Assembly: GCF_904063055.1 (NCBI RefSeq)
Contig: NZ_CAJFCN010000003.1
Coordinates: 434,001-498,000 of the forward strand
Length of the DNA stretch: 64,000 bases
DNA from: Pseudomonas paracarnis
GTDB lineage: Bacteria > Pseudomonadota > Gammaproteobacteria > Pseudomonadales > Pseudomonadaceae
Direction of reading: 5' to 3'
Positions 45,025 through 53,364 of this stretch are shown here, piece by piece (positions within the stretch are counted from its first letter, which is position 1; every line of letters starts with the position of its first letter). Under the pieces are notes generated by a model. It had not been told where the DNA came from. It saw nothing but the letters and a program-made list of their open reading frames with translations, and searched no databases. The position numbers were made by a program, and so were the translations under genes.

Positions 45025-45196
45025 GGTGGGCCTCTGATTCATTCAGGGGTTGATTGAGAAATCCACGTTGTGCGTGGTCGCCACTCGCCCTGTGGTTCCA
45101 CTTCGTTCGTCACGCCCGCTCGACATGCATTGTTAAAGGCCAGCAATCCATATCCCTTTAATTTGCAGGACGTTTCCTAGACAATCCTTTGGCCTT

Positions 45197-45373
45197 GCGC
45201 CTGCTCATTTCGCTGGCTAGCCTTCGCTTCGTCGCTGCAAATCAGCGATCGGGAGTGAGATCCCGTTATCAGCAGGCGCACTGCGCTACAACCGTCAATG
45301 GCGGCTGTGTGCGGGCAGACTTCGGTCTGGCCGGGTCCTGTTTTCCGGTATCTCACCCCGCACATAGCTGCCA
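45197..45373 (+). ncRNA. Structured leader upstream of the DUF6124 gene (candidate RNA)
   Basis: A 16-bp stem pairs 45301-45316 with 45358-45373 (two G-U pairs). Inside it are a CAGAC-TTCG-GTCTG hairpin (45317-45330) with the very stable cUUCGg loop and a CCGG/CCGG hairpin (45332-45335 with 45346-45349). Upstream, a perfect 9-bp stem pairs 45197-45205 with 45272-45280 and encloses a CGGGA/TCCCG hairpin. The block lies 60 bp before the small gene on the same strand. It is not a T-tract terminator and does not match any tRNA or riboswitch I know. Confidence 0.6.
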
Positions 45374-45432
45374 CCTTTTGACGTGTGAGATCGGCAAAAG
45401 AATGGCTCCCAATCCAAGCAGGAGCTTTATCC

Positions 45433-45684
45433 ATGAACAAACTTATCCCCGACCCACCCTTTCCGATTTTCGTCGCCCACGAAGACCTGAGTTTCGAAGA
45501 CGCTATCGCCAGCATCTCCTCGCTACTCCGTTGCGCCGCCACCACCGCCACCGAAACCGCCGAGGGCCTCAAAGGCACCCGGCGCGACATGGCCTGTTCC
45601 ACCGCTCACCTGATCGACATGGCCCGCACCCTCGCCGACCGTGCGCTGGATTGCCTGCAACCCAACCCCACTAACACCCCATAA
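45433..45684 (+). CDS. DUF6124-like small protein
   Basis: An 83-residue protein starting MNKLIPDPPFP, as do other pseudomonad DUF6124 proteins, followed by two or three helices (EDAIASISSLLRCAATTATE, STAHLIDMARTLADRAL). CAGGAG sits before the ATG at 45433. No function is established. The gene stands alone between the structured leader and a REP. Genes of this family often occur singly in several copies per genome. Confidence 0.7.
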   Translation: MNKLIPDPPFPIFVAHEDLSFEDAIASISSLLRCAATTATETAEGLKGTRRDMACSTAHLIDMARTLADRALDCLQPNPTNTP

Positions 45685-45688
45685 CCCC

Positions 45689-45777
45689 TGTGGGAGGGGG
45701 CTTGCCCCCGATGGCGGTGGTTCAGTGCCAGGGATGCTGGCTGACCCAGCGCCATCGAGGGCAAGTCCTCTCCCACA
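45689..45777. repeat. REP inverted repeat (GGGGGCTTGCCCCC class)
   Basis: TGTGGGAGGGGGCTTGCCCCCGATGGC on the left, and GCCATCGAGGGCAAGTCCTCTCCCACA on the right with a few mismatches, indicating an older or degenerating copy. Confidence 0.85.
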
Positions 45778-45857
45778 TTTGACCTGCGTCGCCTGGAGCA
45801 GCAGGTACGCAGAACAGGTAAACTCCCCTCCTTTTCATCTTCTCCACGGAGTTCGCC

Positions 45858-47099
45858 TTGCGTCTGTTTCATACCTCCGACTGGCACTTGGGCCAAAACC
45901 TCCACGGCCAGGAACGCGACTTCGAACACGCCTGTTTCCTTGAGTGGCTGCTGGGCCAACTCAAGGCACAGCGCCCGGACGTGCTGTTGATCGCCGGCGA
46001 TATCTTCGACACGGTCAACCCGCCGCTCAAGGCCCAGGAGCGCTTGTATGACTTCATCATCAGCGCCCACGAACAACAGCCGACACTGACCATTGTGATG
46101 ATTGCCGGCAACCATGACTCCGGTTCGCGCATTGAGCTGCCTGCGCCTCTGATGCGCCGCTTGCGCACCCATGCCCTGGGCCGAGTGCTGTGGCTGGATG
46201 ACGGGCAACTGGATGCCGACCGCCTGCTGATCCCGCTGCCCAATGCCAAAGGCAAGATCGCCGCCTGGTGCCTGGCGCTGCCCTTCCTGCGCCCGGCGGA
46301 AGTCACCGGCGCACAGCTGGGCGATGATTACCTGCGCGGCATCGGCCAAGTGCATGAATGGCTGATCGCGGCCGCCAATGCCAAGCGCAACAAAGGCCAG
46401 GCGTTGATAGCCATCAGCCATGCGCACATGGCCGGTGGGTCGGTATCCGAAGACTCCGAACGCAGCCTGATCATCGGCAATGCCGAGGCGCTGCCCGCCA
46501 CACTGTTCGACCGAAGCGTGGCATATGTGGCCCTCGGCCATTTGCACAAGCCGCAAAAGGTCAATGGCGAGGAGCGCATTCGCTACAGCGGCTCGCCAAT
46601 CCCCCTGTCGTTCTCCGAAATCGGCTACAAGCACCAGATTCTCGACGTGACGTTCCAGGGCGAACGGCTGGTGGGCTGTGAACCGATCCTGATTCCCCGC
46701 TCCGTCAACCTGCAACGCCTGGAAGCTGCGCCCCTGGCCGATATTCTCAAGCAACTGGGTGAACTGCCCGACATCGACCTGCTCGCCGAAACCCAGCGCC
46801 ACCCTTGGTTGGAAGTGCGCGTGCGCCTCGACGAGCCGCAACCGGACCTGCGCCAGCAGATCGAAACCGCGTTGCAAGGCAAGGCCGTGCGCCTGGTGCG
46901 GATCGCCGCCGACTATGCCGGCACACGCGGCAGCGCAGAGGCAGACGATGCGCAACTGATCGAACTCGACCAGCTCACGCCCCAGGAGTTGTTCAGCCGC
47001 GCCTGGCAGGACAGCTACGGCAGTGACGTGGATGAACAGACCTTGAAGGACTTCGCCGTGCTGCTCCAGGAAGTGCAACAGGAGGGCGAACAGCCATGA
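45858..47099 (+). CDS. sbcD: Exonuclease SbcCD, D subunit
   Basis: A 413-residue Mre11-type nuclease that, with SbcC, cleaves DNA hairpins and processes double-strand ends. The phosphoesterase motifs are complete: HTSDWHLG, AGDIFD, GNHD (IAGNHDSGSR), SHAH and GHLH (ALGHLHKPQ). It starts at a TTG (45858), preceded by GGAG at 45848-45851. No in-frame ATG lies near the conserved N terminus. It overlaps sbcC by 4 bp. Hairpin cleavage is relevant to the many REP palindromes in this genome (inference). Confidence 0.93.
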   Translation: MRLFHTSDWHLGQNLHGQERDFEHACFLEWLLGQLKAQRPDVLLIAGDIFDTVNPPLKAQERLYDFIISAHEQQPTLTIVMIAGNHDSGSRIELPAPLMRRLRTHALGRVLWLDDGQLDADRLLIPLPNAKGKIAAWCLALPFLRPAEVTGAQLGDDYLRGIGQVHEWLIAAANAKRNKGQALIAISHAHMAGGSVSEDSERSLIIGNAEALPATLFDRSVAYVALGHLHKPQKVNGEERIRYSGSPIPLSFSEIGYKHQILDVTFQGERLVGCEPILIPRSVNLQRLEAAPLADILKQLGELPDIDLLAETQRHPWLEVRVRLDEPQPDLRQQIETALQGKAVRLVRIAADYAGTRGSAEADDAQLIELDQLTPQELFSRAWQDSYGSDVDEQTLKDFAVLLQEVQQEGEQP

Positions 47100-50000
47100 A
47101 GATCCTCGCCATCCGCTTGAAAAACCTCGCCTCCCTGGCGGGCCCGTTCGAAATCGACTTTACCGCCGAGCCCCTGGCCAGTGCTGGCCTGTTCGCCATC
47201 ACCGGGCCGACTGGCGCGGGGAAAAGCACCCTGCTCGATGCGTTGTGCCTGGCGCTGTTTGGCGCGGTACCGCGCCTGGGTGATACCGGCCAGGCCAAAA
47301 TGCCGGATGCCGACACGGACATTTCCATCGGCGACCCGCGCACCCTGATTCGCCGCGGCACTGGCGGCGGCTATGCCGAGGTGGATTTTGTCGGTGTCAG
47401 TGGCCGTCGCTACCGCGCCCGCTGGGAAGCCAACCGCGCCCGCGACAAGGCCAGCGGCAAGTTACAGAACAGCCGGCAAAGCCTGATCGACCTGGACAGC
47501 GACCAACTGCTGGCCAGCCAGAAAACCGAATACAAGACCCAGCTGGAATTGGCCCTGGGCCTGAACTTCGAACAGTTCACCCGTGCGGTGCTGCTGGCGC
47601 AAAGCGAGTTCAGCGCCTTCCTCAAGGCCAATGACAATGAGCGCAGCGAACTGCTGGAAAAGCTCACCGACACCGCGCTCTACACCCAGCTCGGCCGCCG
47701 TGCGTTCGACAAGGCCAAAGAGGCCAAGGACGCCCACAAACAGCTACAGGACCAAGCCACCGGCGTGGTGCCCCTGGCCCCCGAAGCCCGCGCCGAGCTG
47801 GATCAACAGTTGGCCCAAGCCCAGCAGCAGCTCAAGAGCCAGCAAGCCCAGCTCAAGCAGCTGGAGTTGCAGCACACCTGGCTCAAGGAGCTGCGTGAAT
47901 GGCAGGAGCGCCATCAGCATGCTGTGGAGCAACTGCAACGCGACGAGCAGACCTGGGCCGACCAAGGTCAGCAACGCCAGGACCTGAGCCTTCTGGAGCA
48001 GTTAGCACCGCAACGCCATCACTTCCTGCGCCAGGCAGAACTCGCCACCTTGCTGACGCCCCTGGCGGCACAGATTGCCCAGCACCTCGAGCAACAAACC
48101 GCCCTGCACACCCGCCAGGAACAGGCGCAACACCAGCAAGTGGCCGCCCAGGCAGCACTGGCCGAGGCCCTGAAACACCAGGCCGACGCCGCGCCCCTGC
48201 TGCGCCAGGCCATCGAAGAGCAAAACACCCTCGCCCACGTGAGCCGCGAACTGGCCAAGCGCAACGAGGAAAAACACCAGCACGAAAGCGCCTGCACCGA
48301 AGGCCAGGCCCTGCTCGACGGTTTGCAACACACGCAGGCCCAAGGCACCGAGCGCCTGCAACGCCTAGCCACCGAGCTTGAGCACAGCGCCGCCCTCGCG
48401 CCGCTGAGCGATGCCTGGAACGCCTACCGTGACCGCCTGCAACAGTTGGTGTTGATCGGCAATCGCCTCAACCAAGGCCAGGCCGAGCTGGGGCAGCTCG
48501 AACAGCGCGCCAGCGCCGCCATTGAACAGTTCACCCAACAGCGCGAAGCCCTGGATTTGCTCTACCACGAGGCCGGTGCCGAACCGCACGCGGTGGCCGA
48601 ACAAATCCAGTTACTGGCCAGCCTGCTGCAAGACAATCGCAAGCAACAGCGCGCCTTCGAAGACCTGGCCCGCTTGTGGGACAGCCAGCAACAGTTGGAT
48701 CAACAGGCCTCTGCGCTCACGCAAAGGCTCGCCGAGGCCGCGCAAAAACGCGAACAACTGAACCAGACCGGCCTGCAAACCAAGGCCGAACTCACCGTTG
48801 CCGAACAAACCCTGACGGTGACCAAGCAACTGCTTGAGCGCCAACGCCTGGCCCGCAGTGCCAGCGTCGAGGAATTACGCGAGCAGTTGCAGGATGACCA
48901 ACCCTGCCCGGTGTGCGGTAGCCACGAACACCCCTATCACCAGCCCGAGGCTCTGCTACAGAGCCTGGGTCGCCATGATGAAAGTGAAGAGGCGGCTGCG
49001 CAGAAAGCCGTCGACAGCCTCAAGGAACAACTTACCGAACTGCGCGGTGAAGTGGGCGGCCTGATCGCTCAGCAAAAAGAGTTCCTGCAACAACAGGAAC
49101 AGTTGGCCATGCAGCAGCAGAGTTTGGCACCGAGCCTGCAAGCCCACCCACTGTCGGCCTCGCTGCTCGCCCAGGACGCCGCCAAGCGCAGCCCTTGGCT
49201 GGCCCAGCAATTGGCCCAATTGACCCAAAGCATCAGCCAGGACGAACAACGCCAAGGCGCCCTGCTCAACCTGCAACAGAACGCCGGGCGCTTGCAGCAA
49301 CAATTGCAAGCGGCCCAGGACGCCAGCCAGCAAGCCCGGCAATTGCTGGTGGACCAACAACGGCAACTGGCCGGCGACCGCGAACGCCTGGAGGCGGAAC
49401 TCAGCGCCTTCGCCAGCCTGTTGCCCAGCGAAACGCTGGAAGGCTTGCGCAGCGCGCCTGCGGCGACCTTCATGCAGCTCGACCAGCAGGTCAGCCAGCG
49501 CCTTGAGCAGTTGGGCCATCAACGCGATGAGCAGGCCGAGCAGCAGGAGCGCCAACAGGCCATCGAGAAACAACACACTCACCAACAGCATCGTCAGCAG
49601 CAACTCGACGCCTTGAATCTGCAAGTCGCCGAGCTGGCCGACCAGCAACACGCCGTCCAGGAAAAACTCCGCGCCTTGCTAGGGGACCACCCCAGCGCCG
49701 AGCAGTGGCAACAGCAGCTGGAGCAAGCCGTCACGCAGTCGCGCCAAAGCGAGACGGACGCCAACCAGGAACTGCACGCCGTGCACACGGCCCAGGTACA
49801 GCTGGCCGCCGACCTCAAGGCCCAACAGCACCACCAGCAGGCATTGGAGGCGGAGCAGCAAGCCCTTGCGACACGCATCGGCGAATGGCGCGCCCTGCAC
49901 CCAGACCTGGATGATCAGGGCCTGGCACGCCTGTTGGCCCTTGATGAAGCCCAGGTCGCGCAGTTGCGCCAGCACCTGCACAGCAGCGAAAAGGCCGTCG

Positions 50001-50734
50001 AGCAAGCCAAGGTTCTGCTGCACGAGCGCGAACAGCGCCTGGCCGAACACCAGGCCCTGCACAATGGCAACCTGGAGGCCGAGCAGTTGGCCGCCACCCT
50101 GGCAACGCTTGAGCAACAATTGCTCGAGGGTGAGAAACACTGCGCCGAACTGCGCGCACGCCAGTCCGAAGACCAGCGCCGCCAGAATGCCAACCAGGCC
50201 CTGGCCGAACAGATTGCCAAGGCTTACGAGCAGTGGCAGCGCTGGGCACGCCTGAATGCGCTGATCGGCTCGGCCACCGGCGACACCTTCCGCAAGATCG
50301 CCCAGGCCTACAACCTCGACTTGCTGGTGCACCATGCCAACGTGCAACTGCGCCAACTGGTGCGCCGCTACCGGCTTAAACGCGGCGGCAGCATGCTGGG
50401 GCTGCTGGTGATGGACACAGAGATGGGCGATGAACTGCGCTCGGTGCATTCCCTGTCCGGTGGCGAAACCTTCCTGGTGTCGTTGGCACTGGCGTTGGGG
50501 CTGGCCTCGATGGCGTCGAGCACCTTGAAGATCGAGTCGCTGTTTATCGACGAAGGTTTTGGCAGCCTTGATCCGGAGTCCTTGCAATTGGCGATGGACG
50601 CTCTGGATGGTTTGCAGGCCCAGGGTCGCAAGGTGGCGGTGATCTCCCACGTACAGGAAATGCATGAACGCATCCCGGTGCAGATCCAGGTAAAGCGCCA
50701 GGGCAATGGCCTGAGCACGTTGGAGGTCAAATGA
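47096..50734 (+). CDS. sbcC: Exonuclease SbcCD, C subunit (Rad50-like ATPase)
   Basis: A 1212-residue SMC/Rad50-like protein. Walker A is at residues 37-45 (GPTGAGKST). Two very Gln-rich coiled coils (about 190-590 and 630-1030) flank the zinc hook CPVC at 604-607. The ABC signature LSGGETFLVSLALALG and Walker B LFIDEGFGSLDPESL are near the C terminus. It overlaps sbcD and the glutathione-transferase gene by 4 bp each, so all three are coupled. The length is somewhat above the E. coli protein, with the extra length in the coiled coils. Confidence 0.95.
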   Translation: MKILAIRLKNLASLAGPFEIDFTAEPLASAGLFAITGPTGAGKSTLLDALCLALFGAVPRLGDTGQAKMPDADTDISIGDPRTLIRRGTGGGYAEVDFVGVSGRRYRARWEANRARDKASGKLQNSRQSLIDLDSDQLLASQKTEYKTQLELALGLNFEQFTRAVLLAQSEFSAFLKANDNERSELLEKLTDTALYTQLGRRAFDKAKEAKDAHKQLQDQATGVVPLAPEARAELDQQLAQAQQQLKSQQAQLKQLELQHTWLKELREWQERHQHAVEQLQRDEQTWADQGQQRQDLSLLEQLAPQRHHFLRQAELATLLTPLAAQIAQHLEQQTALHTRQEQAQHQQVAAQAALAEALKHQADAAPLLRQAIEEQNTLAHVSRELAKRNEEKHQHESACTEGQALLDGLQHTQAQGTERLQRLATELEHSAALAPLSDAWNAYRDRLQQLVLIGNRLNQGQAELGQLEQRASAAIEQFTQQREALDLLYHEAGAEPHAVAEQIQLLASLLQDNRKQQRAFEDLARLWDSQQQLDQQASALTQRLAEAAQKREQLNQTGLQTKAELTVAEQTLTVTKQLLERQRLARSASVEELREQLQDDQPCPVCGSHEHPYHQPEALLQSLGRHDESEEAAAQKAVDSLKEQLTELRGEVGGLIAQQKEFLQQQEQLAMQQQSLAPSLQAHPLSASLLAQDAAKRSPWLAQQLAQLTQSISQDEQRQGALLNLQQNAGRLQQQLQAAQDASQQARQLLVDQQRQLAGDRERLEAELSAFASLLPSETLEGLRSAPAATFMQLDQQVSQRLEQLGHQRDEQAEQQERQQAIEKQHTHQQHRQQQLDALNLQVAELADQQHAVQEKLRALLGDHPSAEQWQQQLEQAVTQSRQSETDANQELHAVHTAQVQLAADLKAQQHHQQALEAEQQALATRIGEWRALHPDLDDQGLARLLALDEAQVAQLRQHLHSSEKAVEQAKVLLHEREQRLAEHQALHNGNLEAEQLAATLATLEQQLLEGEKHCAELRARQSEDQRRQNANQALAEQIAKAYEQWQRWARLNALIGSATGDTFRKIAQAYNLDLLVHHANVQLRQLVRRYRLKRGGSMLGLLVMDTEMGDELRSVHSLSGGETFLVSLALALGLASMASSTLKIESLFIDEGFGSLDPESLQLAMDALDGLQAQGRKVAVISHVQEMHERIPVQIQVKRQGNGLSTLEVK

Positions 50735-51324
50735 GCGAAGCGCTGCTTTATTCGTTCCGGCGCTGCCCCTATGCAATGCGCGCGCGACTGGCGCTGCGTT
50801 ATTCCGGCGTTGCGGTGAGCATCGTCGAAGTCAGCCTGAAAGCCAAGCCGGCCGAGATGCTCGCGCTGTCGCCCAAGGGCACGGTGCCGGTGTTGAGCGT
50901 CGAAGGGCGAGTGATCGAAGAAAGCCTGGAGATCATGCAGTGGGCGCTGGCCCAGCACGACCCCGAAAACTGGCGGCTACAGGGCGATCCGGCGGTGTAT
51001 GCGCTGATTGAAGAAAATGACCAGGTGTTCAAACATCATTTGAATCGATACAAGTACGCCGAGCGCTACCCGGAGCAACCGATGGAACACTATCGGGCCG
51101 AGGGCGAGGTGTTCTTGCGCAAGCTGGAAGATTTGCTGGCAGACCGTGAGTATCTACTCGCCGATCACCTGAGCTTGGCAGATGCAGCGCTGGCGCCGTT
51201 TGTGCGCCAGTTTGCCCATGTGAATCGGGAGTGGTTTGCGGGCACGCCCTATCGGCGTTTGCAGGCCTGGTTACAGCGGTTTCTGGATTCACCGTTGTTT
51301 ATAGCAGTGATGGCAAAACCCTGA
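50731..51324 (+). CDS. Glutathione S-transferase family protein
   Basis: A 197-residue protein with a thioredoxin-fold N-terminal domain. Its RRCPYAMRARLAL motif keeps Cys but has Ala-Met where a CxxC would be. The TVPVL cis-proline and the EES block that binds the gamma-glutamyl group of glutathione are present. An all-helical C-terminal domain follows (LADHLSLADAALAPFVRQ). It is coupled to sbcC through an ATGA overlap, an association that probably reflects operon structure rather than repair. Confidence 0.85.
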   Translation: MSEALLYSFRRCPYAMRARLALRYSGVAVSIVEVSLKAKPAEMLALSPKGTVPVLSVEGRVIEESLEIMQWALAQHDPENWRLQGDPAVYALIEENDQVFKHHLNRYKYAERYPEQPMEHYRAEGEVFLRKLEDLLADREYLLADHLSLADAALAPFVRQFAHVNREWFAGTPYRRLQAWLQRFLDSPLFIAVMAKP

Positions 51325-51333
51325 GGCCATTCC

Positions 51334-51365
51334 AATGTGGGAGCTGGCTTGCCTGCTCCCACATT
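51334..51365. repeat. Single REP hairpin
   Basis: AATGTGGGAGC and GCTCCCACATT are perfect complements with a ten-base loop. It lies between the gst gene and the small minus-strand secreted-protein gene. Confidence 0.85.
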
Positions 51366-51375
51366 GGACCGTGGC

Positions 51376-51555
51376 TCAGTGCTGGGTCTTGTGATCCAGC
51401 GCCGCATAGAAATTGGCGCTCTGTTGCAGGTATTTCTGGGTATAGGCCGTGACATTGGATTTTTTGCCGGTGACTTCCACGCTGGCGGCGGCAGGCAATG
51501 CCACGGTGGCGGAAACAGCAGAAGCAGCAATGATCGAGAAGAGATTGAAATTCAT
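51376..51555 (-). CDS. Small secreted protein, 59 residues
   Basis: A short frame reading MNFNLFSIIAASAVSATVAL, then a clear cleavage region (PAAASVEV), then a 35-residue mature peptide rich in Lys, Gln, Asn and Tyr (YTQKYLQQSANFYAALDHK). It has an ATG at 51555, an in-frame stop at 51376 and AAGGG a short distance upstream. Codon use is regular. The signal-peptide structure supports a real gene, but no family name is known to me. It lies just downstream of the lactonase terminator on the same strand. Confidence 0.7.
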   Translation of the reverse strand: MNFNLFSIIAASAVSATVALPAAASVEVTGKKSNVTAYTQKYLQQSANFYAALDHKTQH

Positions 51556-51684
51556 GGCGGTAACCCTTGTGTGCGTTTGGTTGGGTGGCCTGGGAAGGCC
51601 TTGGAACCCAACTTACGCCCGAGGGTTGAACCTTAGAAATGCTTTGAAACAGTAGCCGTTATCACTGCGATTAATACAAAGGCT

Positions 51685-51707
51685 CAGGCCCCGCAGTGCG
51701 GGGCCTG
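51685..51707 (-). terminator. Terminator hairpin of the lactonase gene
   Basis: A perfect 10-bp GC-rich stem (51685-51694 with 51698-51707) with a three-base loop, 4 bp beyond the lactonase stop. The following minus-strand bases (GCCTTTG) give only a weak U tract. Confidence 0.7.
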
Positions 51708-51711
51708 TGGC

Positions 51712-52884
51712 TTATTGACGCACCAGGAACTTGAGGTCACTGGGGGCATCAATCGGCAATTTCTGCACGGTTTTACCCAGCAGGCCGGTCTTGGGGTCGC
51801 GCTCGACGACGACAATTTCATTGCTTTTCTGGTTGGCGATCAGCAGGAATTTGCCGCTAGGGTCGAGGCTGAACTCACGCGGATGGTCGCCTTCGACAGA
51901 GCGGCGCTGGATTTCCTTGAGGTGCGCGGTGGCCGGGTCGATGCTGAACACCAGCATCTGATTGGCCGTGCCACGGTTGCTCACGTACAGGAATTTGCCG
52001 TCGTTTGACGCATGCAACGCCGCACCGGCTTTGTCGGACACCGGTTGGCCGGCGGCATAGTCGAGCAACTGGGTTTGCGTCAGCTTGCCGTCGTTGTAAT
52101 CGAACACGGCTACCTGGGCGCTCATCTCAGTGGTCAGCCAGGCGTGCTTGCCGTCCGCGCTGAACAGCAAGTGACGCGGGCCGCTGCCCGGTGGCAACTG
52201 CACCGACGCCGGGTCGGCCGCCGTCAGTGGCAGCTCATGATTGGCCTTGGGGTCGTAGCGGTAGGCAAACACCTTGTCCGCCCCCAGGTCCTGCACAAAT
52301 ACATACTTGCCGTCCGGCGACGACACTACCGAATGCACATGATTGGACGCCTGGCGCTCCGGGTTCACACGGCTGGCCGGGTGCCCGCTCAACTGCACCG
52401 GTGCCGACAGCTTGCCGCTGGCATCCACCGGCAGGATCGCGAGGCTGCCACCCGGGTCTTCCACCACCGAGTAGTTGGCGACGAACAGGTAGCGCCCATC
52501 GGCGGCCACACTGGAATGGGTCGGCTCATTGCCCAGGCTCTGCACCTGGTTGATCAGGGTCAACTGGTGGTTCTGGGGGTCGATGCTATAGCTGCTGACA
52601 CGCCCCACCGGGTCTTCCTGGCCGGGGCCGTTTTCATTGACCACAAACAACTGCTTCTGGTCTTTGGAAATCGTCAGCCAGGAAGGGTTGGCGGTTTTCG
52701 CCGCCAGCACCGGCTTGCCGCTGAACTGCCCGGTGCTACTGTCGAATTGCAGGCGGTAGATCCCTTCACTGGTGCCGGCCGTATAGCTGCCGACCAACAG
52801 TTCATGGATATCGGCCGGTGCGGCCTGCACCGACATCGCACCGACACTGCCTGCCATCAGCAGGGGCCAGAATTTACGCATCAT
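51712..52884 (-). CDS. Lactonase-family seven-bladed beta-propeller protein (YbhE/Pgl-like), exported
   Basis: A 390-residue protein with a signal peptide (about 1-21, ending VQA) and repeats of the 6-phosphogluconolactonase beta-propeller (LLVGSYTAGTSEGIYRL, GSGPRHLLFSADGKHAW, SNRGTANQMLVFSID, HPREFSLDPSGKFLLIANQ). Export argues against a role in the pentose-phosphate pathway and for periplasmic lactone hydrolysis, possibly of sugar lactones. The ATG at 52884 is inside the end of the upstream 98-residue frame (11-bp overlap). GAGGA precedes it. Confidence 0.82.
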   Translation of the reverse strand: MMRKFWPLLMAGSVGAMSVQAAPADIHELLVGSYTAGTSEGIYRLQFDSSTGQFSGKPVLAAKTANPSWLTISKDQKQLFVVNENGPGQEDPVGRVSSYSIDPQNHQLTLINQVQSLGNEPTHSSVAADGRYLFVANYSVVEDPGGSLAILPVDASGKLSAPVQLSGHPASRVNPERQASNHVHSVVSSPDGKYVFVQDLGADKVFAYRYDPKANHELPLTAADPASVQLPPGSGPRHLLFSADGKHAWLTTEMSAQVAVFDYNDGKLTQTQLLDYAAGQPVSDKAGAALHASNDGKFLYVSNRGTANQMLVFSIDPATAHLKEIQRRSVEGDHPREFSLDPSGKFLLIANQKSNEIVVVERDPKTGLLGKTVQKLPIDAPSDLKFLVRQ

Positions 52885-53161
52885 CTGCTTCGTCCTCGTC
52901 GTTATTGTTGTCGCCCTGGATGGCGCTCAAGCAGACCAGACGGTGTTCACCGTCGTCGTTGATCAGCAACCAGCTTTGCAAGCTCTCGTCAAAGGTAGCC
53001 GCCTCCAACTGTTCTGGACTGAAGGTCCAGCGCTTGAGTTCCCGGCCATCCATGCTTTGGATCTGCAGTTGCTGATCAAGCTCGAAGTCAAAGGCGTGCA
53101 GCCCATTGATGATCAGCATATCGCTGGTAGCAAGGACGCGAGTCAGGGTGTCGGCAGTCAT
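52874..53161 (-). CDS. Hypothetical small protein upstream of the lactonase
   Basis: About 95 residues from the ATG at 53161 (a TTG at 53170 would add three). The fold looks beta-rich (HAFDFELDQQLQIQSMDG, ELKRWTFSPEQL, SWLLINDDGEHRLVCLS) and it ends in an acidic tail, DNNNDEDEADDA, partly encoded in the overlap with the lactonase start. No signal peptide or known domain is visible. Overlap with the lactonase suggests translational coupling. Confidence 0.6.
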   Translation of the reverse strand: MTADTLTRVLATSDMLIINGLHAFDFELDQQLQIQSMDGRELKRWTFSPEQLEAATFDESLQSWLLINDDGEHRLVCLSAIQGDNNNDEDEADDA

Positions 53162-53244
53162 GGCAGTCAATCATTTTGGGGAAAGCCGCAATGATAGCCC
53201 AGGCTGTAGCCTAGAGGTTGAACACCGCACCCATGTGGGAGCGA

Positions 53245-53336
53245 TGTGTGGGAGCCGGGCTTGCCCGCGATGCAGATGCCGAGGTGTATCAGTGACACCG
53301 CGGCGATGCTATCGCAGGCAAGCCCGCTCCCACACA
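53245..53336. repeat. REP inverted repeat
   Basis: TGTGTGGGAGCCGGGCTTGCCCGCGATGC, inverted as GCTATCGCAGGCAAGCCCGCTCCCACACA, lies between the 98-residue gene and the RND gene. Confidence 0.88.
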
Positions 53337-53364
53337 AGCCCGATCTCGCCATTTGGGAGCAGGA

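Noticed and set aside
45177..45602. Minus-strand 141-codon frame over the DUF6124 gene and its leader
   Set aside because: It crosses both the structured leader and the well-supported small gene on the other strand. It has no ribosome site and its translation looks random.
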